The position numbers were made by a program, and so were the translations under genes. From contig CM051459.1 in NCBI GenBank assembly GCA_028095005.1, positions 111,635,431-111,699,430 on the forward strand: a stretch of DNA of 64,000 nucleotides, read 5' to 3'. The notes under the pieces are model-generated. The model saw only the letters and a program-made list of their open reading frames with translations, was not told the DNA's origin and did no database searches. This document shows positions 1 through 11,800 of this stretch, piece after piece (the first letter of the stretch is position 1; each line of letters opens with the position of its first letter). This stretch comes from Rhynchospora pubera. Its lineage: Eukaryota; Streptophyta; Magnoliopsida; Poales; Cyperaceae.

Positions 1-2190
1 TTCCTAAAATCCTTATTCCTTCCTTATTCTCATTCCATGCATACGGTCCTAAGGCTCTATTTGGATCGCTTAGGAATAAGAGGAATAATATTGAGAAGTG
101 TGTAATTTTGTGAAAAATTTAGATGGTTAGGAATAAATTTATGCCTAGAAAGAGATTATTTTCTTATTTCTAGCACCATCCAAACGGAACCAAAGGAAGT
201 AGCTAAGATTTTGCTAATAATTTTTAAGCCAGCAGAAATCCCTTCAAAAACAGCAGGAGCCCACTTCAGCCTCTCTGAAATTCAATCATTAGCTTTAAAT
301 ACTATCAAAAAGTCACATCAGCATTCCGCAACTTGAGCACCTAATTAATTACCGTTTCTTATAATATCCTCTCTCCATAATGTTGTTTAATGAGACCAAA
401 TAAATCCAAAACAAACAAATATGAAGACAGATGATCTTCATGTCCCAACCCTCCCCTAACATTCAGTAAAAGAACGTCAAGCAATCTTATTATAATAAAT
501 TTAGAGCACTAAAATATTCCAGATTTATTTTTTAATGCTACTTATTAGGTTACCTGCCGTCATAAAATCTTCAGATTTATGTGATGCTTGCCAAACAATA
601 ATCAAAAGTGCATGTGCATTTATATGCTTGCCTACTCTGTTTTTCCTTAATTAGTTCCTTTCTATAATTAATTTTTAGTTTTAGTTCCTTTCTATAATTA
701 ATTTTTAGTTTTGCTTTCGCTTTTTACTTTTTGGCTTAATGTTTATTAAACAATTTAGTACTGTTATTATAAGACCTTTCTTTTCCTAACAAAGTGTAAG
801 TTACAACTTTATCTCTATTTAATTTTCTGCCAAAAAAACTTTTAATGTCTCGAGTAGCTTGATTAATGTGATTGACATGTAGAAAAACTCGACAAATCTT
901 GTTACTGATAAATTTTCAGTATTAACAAATTATTGTGATAAAGTCAAATTTGAATTGATTAACCAACTATGTTTCGAACTAGTTCGGTGGCACATATAAT
1001 TAATAAAACTGATGTCATCAACCGGTGAGTATTGGATAAAGACTGTGACTGAAGAAGAATGGCTATATTTGACATTGAGCAGGGTTGTATGCCTTGAATT
1101 TTTCCAACAAATGCCACAACTTCACTATTTTATTAATATTTCAAATTTAAACCATTGATCTTATTCTTATTCAATTTAACGAGCGATTCTTTTTCATATA
1201 ATTTTTATGAATTTTGAAGCTCATTTAAAACTAGATCAAGCTATTAAAGTTCCGGTGCCACAAGTTTAGGATGCCACCGAATATCACGATTTTATTTTTT
1301 TTGTTAAAATATTAAATTTTAAAATGTAAATTTCAAATCTAAACCGTTGATCTTCTTCGTTTTAACGAGCGATGCATTTCTATATAAGTTTTATAAAATT
1401 TTGAGTTGATTTGATACTTGATCCAGAGCTCAAACCATGAACGTATTATAATTAATCTGTTATAGTTAACCAGATTCGTTCATTTTTTAACATCTTGATC
1501 AAGTATCAAATCAACTTCAAATTTTATAAAACTTATATAAAAAATGCATCACTCATTAAAAATGAAGAAGATCAACGGTTTAGATTGGATATTTACATTT
1601 TGAAATTTTAAAAAATAATGAAAAAATAAAATTGTGGCATTTGGTGACACCCTAATCTTGTGGCACCGGAATCCTCCTATATAGTTAACAAGATATGCTC
1701 ATTTTGGACTTCTTAATCTAGTATTAAATGAACTCCAAAATTCACATAAATTATATGAAAATGCATCACTTGTTAAATTGAACAAGATCAACGGTATAAA
1801 TTTGAAATTTTAATTTTAAATTTTGAAATATTAATAAAATGATAAATTTGTGGCATTTGCGGCAAAAAAAACTTGTGGCGCTAAAATCTTGCTCTTTTAT
1901 CTTTATTGGAGTTGTGAAGAAATTGAAAATGATAACAAGGGAAGGGAGGAAAGGTATAGAATAACTAAAAATATTTTGTAAATCATAAAAAGACAATTTA
2001 CATAGATGAACTTCTTCAGTAAAATAGCAAATTCAATTGTGTTCACTTATAAAACCAACAACTCGCCACCGCCATCCCAATATAAAATAATATCCCCCAC
2101 ACAAATCCACACCTTCACACTGCTTTTATTTTCCCCTTTTTTTTTAACAATTTCCTTTTTTCTGGAATATATATAACACTAAATTATCGC
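1..2190. other. Gene-free AT-rich stretch with inverted-repeat elements
   Basis: No gene is supported here. The stretch is AT-rich with stops in all frames. About 52-196 looks like a small MITE: its ends read GGCTCTATTTGGATCG and, on the other strand, GGTTCCGTTTGGATGG. A roughly 30-bp sequence (TAGTTCCTTTCTATAATTAA and following) is repeated twice in tandem at about 652-711. The nested inverted repeats at 1108-1862 are listed separately. The last ~200 bases are the 3' flank of the minus-strand HMA gene. Confidence 0.6.
1108..1862. repeat. Nested inverted repeats (foldback/MITE-like, one element inside a related one)
   Basis: The outer arms (about 1108-1240 and 1683-1862) are inverted copies, sharing GCCACAA, CTATTTTATTAATATTTCAA and a GATCTT...CAATTTAAC block. 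Inside them is a second, better preserved inverted pair (about 1250-1440 and 1488-1674), whose ends read CCGGTGCCACAAG and CTTGTGGCACCGG. Outer and inner arms resemble each other (the AACCGTTGATCTT motif and the GATGCATTT block), so this looks like one family member inserted into another, or a doubled palindrome. No coding capacity. I could not fix a target duplication. Confidence 0.6.
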
Positions 2191-2233
2191 ATTGTTTGTG
2201 TTCAGAAAACCAGTATATCTATATATATACACT

Positions 2234-2990
2234 CTACGAAATGATGCATTCATATTGTGGTTCTTCATACCAGATGACAGGACGATGCGGATACCACCCG
2301 AACGGCATCCCACTACATGGACGACGACAGCACTCAATCATCTTCTCGCAAGCCTTCTCGCATTCATCTTTCTCCTCGTCTGGTTTCTTTTCGTCTGGTT
2401 TCTTTTCCTCTGGTGGACCGATGCTCTCGATCTGTGCAGCTATTTTCTTCTTCTTCAGAGAACTGATGATACTGACTGGATCGACATTGCCGATCACAGT
2501 AAGGGTTCCTTCGTCGAGATTTAGTGATTGAATGCCTACCAAATTTATCGACTAATGTTAGCCTTGTGTACCTCAATATTCATTAGTACTGAGTGTACCA
2601 AATTTATTAGTTTCAAATTTAGTATTTGCAATTTTGCATCAAGCATAAGAGAAATTGTAGAGAGAGAGATACCATCAAGTTTGGCGACAGATCCTAAGAT
2701 GACAGTTTTTTTCTTCTCATGTACTATAATCACTTTCACCACGATTTTCTGTTCAATCAATGTCAAACAACAAGGAAAACAAAATTAAGAGCCGAATATA
2801 AATTCAAAATGCACCTAATTTATGAAAAGAATCAAATGTCTACGTACCTAGTAATACAAAAAAAAGGGACAGAAAAAAATGAAAAGAGACGCATGCATAT
2901 AACTTCTGAAATAGTATACTGCTTTTTGATACACTGTACTTTCAAAAATTGTAATATGCCAAAATTTATGAATAAGTATATACCTTCATT
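2234..2990 (-). CDS. HMA-domain (HIPP-like) protein, three exons, CaaX C-terminus
   Basis: Proposed coding exons on the minus strand: 2985-2990 (just ATG AAG, followed by donor GTATATAC), 2673-2748 and 2234-2535. The three sum to 384 nt, giving 127 residues plus a stop in one open frame. The protein starts MKKIVVKV, continues through the LTVIGNVDPVSIISSLKK block typical of plant heavy-metal-associated domains, then a Lys/Glu/Pro-rich linker (about residues 70-85), a Cys-rich patch (CEKACEKMIECCRRPC) and the terminus CIIS. CIIS fits a CaaX isoprenylation box, the hallmark of heavy-metal-associated isoprenylated plant proteins. The usual metal-binding CxxC is absent: the loop after the first strand reads VHEKKKTVI. 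The domain may therefore act in protein binding rather than metal carriage, as in other CxxC-lacking members. There is no ATG in frame in exon 2, so the mini-exon is the best start. Splicing is inferred from GT-AG signals and frame. Confidence 0.75.
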
Positions 2991-3078
2991 AATTGATGGC
3001 AAATGCAGCTGCACAAATAGTTTCAATTCTGAAAAGACTAAAAGAGACGATGGTTACCGATATTGTCACGAAATGACA

Positions 3079-3085
3079 TTATATA
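3079..3085 (-). promoter_or_regulatory. Possible TATA box of the HMA gene
   Basis: The minus strand reads TATATAA here, about 90 bp upstream of the proposed ATG at 2990. Position and sequence suit a plant core promoter. There is no further support. Confidence 0.35.
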
Positions 3086-3774
3086 CATGTATGTTCTGGG
3101 TATCTCAGAATCACATCTATTATTTTATATGCATTGACCAAATTACCTCTTCGTATTCTTTATTGTTTTCTATTTTGGAGTTACCCATGTATAATCCATA
3201 TTAGAAAGCCTTTTCCATTTTGAAAGCTTTTTTGAAAATGGCAGGCTCCAGGTACAGAAGATATCCAAGAAGCAATCATCCGTCCTTTTCTTCTAGATAA
3301 AAAGTAGATTATAATAATGTTTCAGAAGCAAGATTTGATAGCACGGACACAGACGCGCACACACACACTACATTTACATGATTGAATTTATCATTAAAGA
3401 AAGGATAGGGAAAATGAAGACTTTCACCTGAATTAAATTTGCTGCACTAATTCCTGAAAGACAATTACTTCCACTTTGGTGGTATAATAACGAACAAGGT
3501 TTTCTGTGTGCAAGCTCTATATATTTTTTTGGCGCATTTGTATTCAATATTCCAAAACAATTAAACAAGTCCTGATGTTTGTGTGCTGTTAATTTATTAT
3601 GAAGAATTTATATTCTGAACCGGCCAAAAACAGATAAGAACAAAACAATATATGTACTCTAAAACAATTTTGTATCGCCATATGTGCACCTAAAAATAGT
3701 CAAGTCTTGATTTTGACAAGAAATGTTGACTAATTAACTAGCTAATATATAAGTCAATAATGATTTCCCTGTTA

Positions 3775-3911
3775 AACTGGGTTGTTCAACCTAGTGATTT
3801 GACTCTATTCTGTCAACCAAGTGGTCCTTAATTCGAATTACGGAGAGAGCATTTATTTTCATGTTTCTTGTCATAAAATCATTGGTTTCAAAAACTAACC
3901 CTTAAAAAAAT
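3775..3911 (+). mobile_element. SINE-like element, copy 1
   Basis: A ~137-bp unit begins AACTGGGTTGTTCAACC, contains a tRNA-like A-box region (ACCTAGTGATTTG) and a B-box-like region (CTTAATTCGAATTACGG), and ends in ACTAACCCTTAAAAAAA. It is flanked by 12-bp direct repeats, ATTTCCCTGTTA (3763-3774) and ATTTCCCTCTTA (3912-3923), one mismatch apart. An A-tail, variable-length target duplications and box A/B signals are the features of a tRNA-derived SINE. A second copy lies at 4938-5066 in the opposite orientation. Confidence 0.6.
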
Positions 3912-4937
3912 TTCCCTCTTAGCATTAATTAGGTTCCGGTGGAGGAATTAGGCAAATAATTATTTTTAAATAAAACAGTTAACCATTAACAAGATAAAGT
4001 GAAGAATGGTCTTCTAGAAAAGTATGCAAATTTATTATTATTTTTTTCTTTAGTATATATAATTTCAAAAGAAGTTGCATTTGTTAAAACTTAATTTGGG
4101 GAATCTGGCAATTTGCTTAATTTCCCTTCTTATAAAGTTTAAAAGTATTGGTCTGTATCTCCCAATGATTTTAAATTAAAAAACCAAAACCAACTTAATT
4201 AATACATCTTGAAATAATCCCCATGTTAAACTAGATCTTAGTTAGATATTTAGGTAAGCTCAAATATTGATAAGTTAGGTATTTTGATGTTTTTTTCTTT
4301 TTTTTTATCAAGCATACATTTTCTTATGTTATATTGTCTATATTGTGTTATGTATTAATATGTTATTTTTAATGTATTTTTTTACTTTTCTTTGTGTATT
4401 TTGGTATATTATTTTTCATTTTTATGTTCAGGTGACTAAGTCAAACGATAAAAAAAATGATCAGTTCATTTTAACTGTTTTGATCGCTGGTTAAAGTGAA
4501 ATGATCAATGAAATTTTTTCCGCTTGCATTAAAAAAAAAATCAGTCAACGAAACTAAATGTTGTATAAACGAAACGGTTAACGAAAATGATTACTTTCAT
4601 GATCGTTTCTAACGTTAAATAGGCTTACTTGCCAGGATAGTAGAAAGTCATTTTCCTTTTATTTGGCACATATATGCTTATATGATTGATACCAACCACT
4701 TTGACTTTCCACTACATTTATTACCATGATTTAATGATGAACAACCAATCTTATTTCTAAATTGTTACTTATATTTATAAATATTTCACGAATTAATGAT
4801 GACACTGTTGCCTACAGTAGAGATTTATCCCGAGTTCTAATAGTGTTGGATAGCAGGCCGGATAGGGTCGGGTTTCTTCTTTTTTTTTTTTTTTTTGAGC
4901 AACGGATGGATAGGAATTACAAAATTAATAAATAGTT

Positions 4938-5066
4938 TTTTTTAGGGTTAGTTTTTGAAACTAACATTTTTTTACAAGAAATTTGAAAATAAATTCTCTT
5001 TCCATGATTCAAATTAAGGACCACTTAGTTAACAGAGTCAAATCACTAGACCGAACAACCCAACTT
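4938..5066 (-). mobile_element. SINE-like element, copy 2 (inverted)
   Basis: This is the reverse complement of the unit at 3775-3911, with the same A-box-like GGTCTAGTGATTTG, the same B-box-like TTCGAATC, and the T-run (A-tail on the minus strand) at its left end. It is flanked by perfect 17-bp direct repeats AAAATTAATAAATAGTT at 4921-4937 and 5067-5083. The two copies have different target duplications, which supports two independent retropositions. Confidence 0.65.
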
Positions 5067-6411
5067 AAAATTAATAAATAGTTATACGAACTATAACATT
5101 CTAACACAACTATAACAGTGTTATATGTGATTTTAATTCTCTCATTTGCTTCATATTTGCAGGTTTCAGGTGTGAAGTGTGCATATTGCAAGAGTGATAT
5201 ATGAGACGTGATGAAAGAATGTGAAAGCGACATGCGACACATGCAAGACACCAGCGCACAAATTCGAAGGATTAACATGTTATTTTGCTTTTAAAAAAAC
5301 TTGATAAATGTGAATCGGCTGTTTAATTAATTAATATAATTATCATAGTGATTTATGGTGTATTGAAATGAATCTTGGAAGTTCCTATGGAAATATGGCT
5401 ATTTATTGTTAATGACTATTTTAAATTTTTAGTGTCGTATTAACGCATCAAATTGTCGCCTGTTGTTCGTGCTGTGGTAACGGACTTTGATTTGATTACT
5501 TTCATTCTAGTCTCTTTATTATGATATATATATTTTTTTTGCATGCCTGAAAATTTTACTTATCTTTTTTTTTTAGGCTAGTTGACAATTTGCCATCCAA
5601 CATTTTTTTTTATATTGAATTAAAGGAAAGCTCTACAAATTGCAGAATAAAAAAAAAAATTCAAAATTGTATTTCTATTATTTCTCCATTGAATTATAAT
5701 TTTTTTTTTGCCTAGCTACAACCGCATAAGTTATGTTAAGTTCAATTTGTTAGACTAAATTTATCCAAGTTGGCGTGTCAAGGAAAATGCATTCTGACTT
5801 CCAATTGAACTTGCATAATTGACAATGATTTAATCTGTAGAAGGCATGACGACAGCAGACTTCCATCATAAGGAACTCAAATCATCAACGAGAGAAGTTT
5901 TCTCGTTTGTTTTTTTTTTAATAAGATATTAATTTATTGCTTCTGATATACCACGACAGAGAGTTTTCTAACTTGTGGACTTGGTTATCTTTTTGTCCCC
6001 TTGATTCTTGAAATCTTCCACGAAATTGACTTCACTATATATGTTCTGGACAAACAATTGTTTCAGTGCACTAGTTGTTAATTGGTTTATTGTTTATTTA
6101 ATTTGTATTTTTTTCCAGTTTTTTTAGTCATTTTAGTTCTACTTGTAATTGTCAAATACGTTATTAGTAAAGCTCAAAATAGACGTGTCACCTACCCTAC
6201 TCCATTTTTCTTATTAATAAAAAAAAGGAAAATTTGACCTATGATCATACCTAAATAAATGACCCAGTAAACAGAAAGTTCAGAAAATATCCAAACTCGC
6301 ATTCCGAAGAGGCGGAGACTAAAAGCAAATGAATGCGTACAATAACTATCATAAAAAGTCAGATAAAAAAAACAAAACTGTCATAAAAAGGCTTTTAACC
6401 TTTAGCAGGCC

Positions 6412-6837
6412 AGGCCCAACTATCTTGTTATCTGATCCGAAAAATTTAAAATAGTATCACGAGGTCGGAATCCCAGATTCCGAACGCAAGATCGGATTCC
6501 TGGATTCCGATCTTAGCTGAGATCGGAATCCTGGATTCCGACCTTAGCTGAGATCGGAATCCCAGATTCCGATCTTAGCTTTTTAATTTTTTTATATATT
6601 ATTTATTTATTTAATTAATTTATTAATTAGTTAAATAATTAGAAAAATAGATAATATATTGTAAAAATATTGAAAAAATATGGAAAAAATCATGAATAAT
6701 TAAATTAAATTTTATATGTAATTTAGTATTTTTTGGGGAAACTAAATTTATTTTCATTTTAATTAATTTATTTAATTAAAATATAAATTTTTATAACTTA
6801 TTTAATTAAATGAATTGTACCATTTAGAAAGGATTAT
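6412..6837. repeat. Left arm of an inverted-repeat element interrupted by the gypsy element
   Basis: This arm is the inverted counterpart of about 19034-19511. Shared blocks include CCAACTATCTT at the outer end, GATAATCAGATAACCGAAAAA-type sequence, a TAGTATCAC block, and a long AT-rich part. Near 6465-6580 it holds three near-tandem palindromes of the form GATCGGAATCC-nn-GGATTCCGATC followed by TTAGCT. The gypsy element at 6838 was inserted inside this older element. Confidence 0.7.
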
Positions 6838-8490
6838 TGATATCATGCATTTATATATACATTTTGGCCGGACTATGCACCTAAATCACTACTCAATTCA
6901 TACAATTCACTGCGTTTTTATGTCATATTTGCTAGGATTTGGTACTGCCGCCGCTTTTCATTAATTTCGTAGGTACTTGGTGGAAACAGCGCAACAATTG
7001 GACCTTTTTAGACAAACCACGCGAAGAGATCACTTGGATGCATGGAGACAGATCCCAATTGGCGTGCCCAAGCTTATTACAAGCCAGATGACTCATTCCT
7101 GGCCCGCATGACTCTCAGCCCGCACTGTTTACAGGCCATTCGGCCTACCATTCGGCTGGCCCTGGCCGAATGCCCGGCCGACACCTCTGTTTTGGTAAGT
7201 TTCTACTATGGAAACTCGCCCCCTCTGCCCTAGCCGCCTCTAGACTGCCATATAACCTTCTCCCCTGCCAGAGAGAAGGGATTCTCACGTTTCCTTGCCC
7301 TAGATCCACTTTAGAGAACTCAAAACACTTGTTTCGTGCGCCGTTTTTCCACTACGACGCCCGATTACGCCTTGTACTCGAGAGAGACAGGTTCTAGCAC
7401 GTGTTTGGAGGCCCTAGTCCACTGTTGCAGCGAGTTCTACCGACCTCGGAGTGGTTTGCGACGCGACGGCGGAGCTATTCGACTCGTACATTCGGTTATT
7501 GTTGTATCACCTACTCTTTATTTATTATTTGCTACTATGTTTTGCTATTTGTCTTCTACTATGATTTGCATGATGTATGAGACTATGTTAGGCTAGTTTA
7601 TTTATATGTCTTAGGGATGTAGTAGTAGTCTATTGATTAGGGATGTTGTAGACTTGATTTGTGCTTTATATTATTGTGATTTGTTTGTTGGCATGCTTAT
7701 TTGTTGTTATTTGCTTATTAATCGATATACACGACTTGATGAATGCGCACATTTAGTTGGGGTATTAAAATATTGAATTGATAGGTTAAATAATAGCAAT
7801 ATCACAAGGCAGGTTAAAATCGAAAGACGACCAATCGAGTTGCATGACTCGGTTTCTAATTAACTAACCATTAATTAGATGTCTCAATGAACCACAACAA
7901 ACGGACTTGAACAATTGACCAACGAAAGTTAGGTTAGCAATTCAAGAGGCGTTAGGTTAGTATGGTATCAACCCTAATTAAGGTGAAAATCATAGATTAG
8001 TGAGTTAGTTACTGTCACCCAACCCTTCACAACACGTGGTATTAAGTATGGATCAAGAAACCAACATTTACGTGGAGAATACGCTGTCCAGAGCAGTCAT
8101 TCGGCTGTCTGTTCGGTCTGTCCTGGCCGAATGGTAGGCCGAATGATGTCTCTGTCCACCGTATTCGTCGATTCCAGCGATGAAAATCAAAGAATTGACA
8201 CTCCATGACCTAATTATAGATGAAACTCATTCCCTAAGGCATACTTTTGCATATTAGATCCATAAACTCTTCAAAAACATTTATTTACTTGCAATTTAAA
8301 TTTAGGTTCCTTTATTTGCTATTCGTTACACCCAAAACCAAACAAAACCAAACCTTCTAGCTTTTGAGAACAGAAAAGAACTAGTACTCAGACTCCGTCC
8401 TTGTGGGTTCGACACCTTAGCTTTACTATAAACGACTAGTCAGGTAAACAAGGTTATTTATTTATTTGACCTAGGTTTTTGCCTCGATCA
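6838..8490 (+). repeat. 5' LTR of the Athila-type element
   Basis: The LTR is 1653 bp and nearly identical to 16904-18557. A TATA-like CATATAACC lies at about 7249-7257. Two copies of the CATTCGGC/GCCGAATG dyad lie at about 7136-7182 and 8097-8146. Small ORFs inside (63-118 aa) occur in both LTRs but resemble nothing and are not called as genes. Confidence 0.93.
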
Positions 8491-8493
8491 AAT

Positions 8494-8511
8494 TGGCGCC
8501 GTTGCCGGGGA
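8494..8511 (+). promoter_or_regulatory. Primer binding site, tRNA-Asp type
   Basis: TGGCGCCGTTGCCGGGGA lies three bases after the 5' LTR. It is complementary to the 3' end of plant tRNA-Asp, which ends TCCCCGGCAACGGCGCCA. This PBS is characteristic of Athila-group elements. Confidence 0.9.
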
Positions 8512-8834
8512 CGGCAATTGATATTAGTTCTTATCTTATTAACAAGAGTCTAGATTTAACTTATTTACTAACTTGTGCCTTTTTCTTCTTTTTCCTCGCA
8601 GGACAAACTCTGGCAAAGAAGTCCAAAAAGCCACGTGAGACGGTCGAACCACACGATTATTGGTTGAGGAGCTCAGGACAGACAAGCACGGACCAATCCT
8701 TTGCAGAGGAAGAGCCCGGGCCATCTGTTACCTCACCTACAACCAAATTTTCAACCCATTCGACCAACCATTTGGCCGAACAGCAGGCCGAACAGAGCGC
8801 AGACAGCGAGCCAGAAAGAAGGACAGGCACCGAA

Positions 8835-11800
8835 ATGGCTAATTTTGTAGAGCAAACTCAACAATTGGAGGCCTTGCGCCAAGAACTGCTATTGGAGCAA
8901 CAAAGAATTGTCCAGGAGCGACTCAACCTTGCGAATAAGCGCCAAATCTTTGAGGAAGAGCAACATGCAAGCTGCCACTCTCTAGAGCGACCTCATGTCC
9001 CTCCGCTGGCAGCCGAAACTCAAGGGCCAACCAAGTCCCTTCGCGAGCACTCAGCCCTGCGAATTGAGGACGTGGATGGGCCAGTCTTGATCAAAGGAAT
9101 CGCGGCAAATAACATGCAGATCAACCCCGCGCACGTTGCACTTGTGCAACAAAATCCATTCTATGGGCTTGATGAAGAGGACCCCCATACTCATTTACAA
9201 GCTTTTCTTGATTGCACTAAATTGTTGAAATTCAATGGGGTTTCTCAGGATTCAATCAGACTTCTCTTATTTCACTTTACTCTTAGAGATAGGGCAAAGA
9301 AATGGTACAATACACTCAAAAGAGGGTCAATTGAAAGTTGGGAAACAATGGCACAGATTTTCCTTGATCGGTATTTTCCTGCAAAGAGAGCTTTTGAAAT
9401 TAGAAGGGAAATCACAAATTTCAAACAAAGGGGAGATGAATCGTTTAGAGAGGCTTGGGAACGGTTTAGAGATTTAGAAAACTCTTGTCCTAACCATGGT
9501 ATTCAAGACTGGTTAACGATTCACTCATTCTTTAATGGCCTTTATGATAGTATTAAGGTTAATGTTGATGCACTTTCAGGTGGGAGTTTTACGTCACTCG
9601 ATGCGGAGCAAGCACGCGAGGCGATTGAAAGATGTGCCTTGCAATACAATTGGGCAGCACCTAATCCGATGAGAAGCAACCAAGTAAGGCATGAGGTGAA
9701 AGAGATCTCATCGAGGGACCGGATCGCACAGTTGGAAGCCGAGCTTGCAAGGCTTCAAACGATGAACGGCACACACTTGCTTTCTAAGGAGTGCGGCGTG
9801 TACGGTGAAGAAGGCCACGAGTCCCAAGATTGCCCTCTCCAATATGGTGATCAAGGGCCCGAGCAAGTTAACTCCATGAATGATGTTTATGCTTGGTACC
9901 AAAACCGCAACCCCTCGTTGGAAACAAGAGAAATGGAGGATTTCGAAGGCGAAAACTCTCAATTCACCAACCAAAACCGCACCTTTGTCCCTAAAAAACT
10001 CTACACCAATCGCATAGGCAACCCGCCACCGCCACTTAATCAAAATAGAAATGTCCAATTCAACACTAATAACCGTGGCCAAAATTTCCAAAAGAAACCT
10101 TATGTGGCACAGCACGTGGAGCAATTCATTGAGAATCAAGGTAAACTAAATGAAACAATTCTTGATAGTTTGGCTAAACTTGAAAAAAAATCAGGTGCTG
10201 CATCTAGGTTGGAGAAGATGATGGAAGGGTTTTTTGCGGCGCAAAACACTCGCCCACAGGGCAAACTTCCAAGTCAACCGGAGCCAAACCCACGAGCGGA
10301 GATGAAGGCAGTCCACACGCTCAGGAGTGGCACCCAGTACAAGGACCCACCATTTCCAGGTGAATCGACGAGTTTTGAGGCAAATACGGCACGACAGACT
10401 GGGCGTTCTGCCAACCATTCGGTCAAACAGACAGCCGAACAGGTGACTAATTCCTCAAATTCTCAGAGTACAGAACCTCTCAGGGCACCTGCAGACCACG
10501 ACTTGGAACCGCTTCTGACTGAGACCTGCATGGAGGACCATTCGACTACCCATTCGGCTGGGTCTGGCCGAACAGGAGGCCGAACAGGGGCTAACAGCAC
10601 CAACCAGCTCACGAAAGGCGGCCTGATCACTCCGAATGCCAGCCCAGAGCCCAAACAACCAGAAAAGAAGGACAAAAGCACTGAACAAGGACAATCTTAC
10701 CGGCCCCCTGTCCCATATCCTCAAAGATTAGCCAAATCCAAGGCGGATGCTCAATTGAGGAGTTTTCTTGAGGTGATCAAAGGTTTGAAAATCACTATCC
10801 CTTTCGCTGATGCTATCACCTATATTCCTTCTTATGCTAAATTTTTAAAAGATGTGGTCACACATAAAATCTCTTTGGAAGAACTTAAAACTGTGGAACT
10901 AACCGATCAAATTAGTCATGTTCTTAAAAGTGTGATGCCCCCTAAGCTTGAAGACCCAGGGAAGTTCGTCATACCTTGCACGATTGGCAAGGCAAGCATT
11001 AGGAAGGCATTATGCGACAATGGAGCAAGTGTGAGCCTTATGCCTCTCTCGGTGTATGAAAAGATCGGTGTTGGCGAGTTGCGACCAACAAGCATGACCC
11101 TTCAACTCGCTGATTCCTCCGTTCGCATGCCCATTGGTGTCATTGAGGACGTGCCAGTTCAGGTTGGTAAATTTTTTGTTCCAGGTGATTTTGTAGTGAT
11201 GGACATGGAGGAGGACAAGGAAGTTCCTATCATTCTTGGTCGCCCTTTCCTTCGAACAGCAGGCATATTGATAGATGCCAGGGACGGCATCATAATTGTA
11301 AGAGTGGGAGGGGAGAGACTTGAGTTCTACGTGGATGAAAGCATGAAGAAGCCCAACATGCATGACTCGTGCTATAGGATCGATGCGATTGATGTGCCAA
11401 CCGAGCTAACCTTGGATGAACAGTTCGACAACGCTTTAAGGTACTATCATGAGTTCCTTTCTGAAGTGCAGGAAGCAGTCGGAGTTGAAGAATCCATTGA
11501 AGATGTGCTGAATGGCGGTGAAATGGTGCCATTCGGCCAAGAATTTGGCTCTGCCAGGCCGAACAGTGACCATAACAGCACCCTAGCGCAGGTGTACAGA
11601 GTCCAGGACCAACCGGAAGCAGATAAGGCCCCTGAAATTGATCTGATGGTGCTTCCAGAGGTCCATTCGACCTACCATTCGGCTGGAGCAAGCCGAACGC
11701 CTGCCCGAACGCCTCTGGAACTTGGCACGAACAGCGAGGCAGAACCCGAGGCGCCCAAGGTTGAACTCAAAGCCCTTCCAGAGACTCTCAGGTACGAATT

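Larger units (their letters stand above)
3100..6410. other. Gene-free AT-rich stretch with two SINE-like copies
   Basis: No credible gene. The ORFs here are short and resemble nothing recognisable. It contains long A/T runs (for example the T-run near 4880), a short CA repeat near 3350-3368, and two inverted SINE-like copies listed separately. Confidence 0.6.

Noticed and set aside
2192..2531. Two plus-strand ORFs of about 110 aa
   Set aside because: They are on the opposite strand of the HMA gene's last exon, start outside any promoter context and have low-complexity hydrophobic composition; the minus-strand frame has the real domain signature.
7042..7596. Small ORFs in the gypsy LTRs (63-118 aa), also at 17108-17663
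   Set aside because: They are repeated because the LTRs are repeated; they resemble no protein and differ between LTR copies by a frameshifting 1-bp change.
8493..8834. N-terminal extension of the gypsy gag-pol frame back to 8493
   Set aside because: The frame is open, but it begins with TTG inside the tRNA primer binding site and has no ATG before 8835, so I start the protein at 8835.
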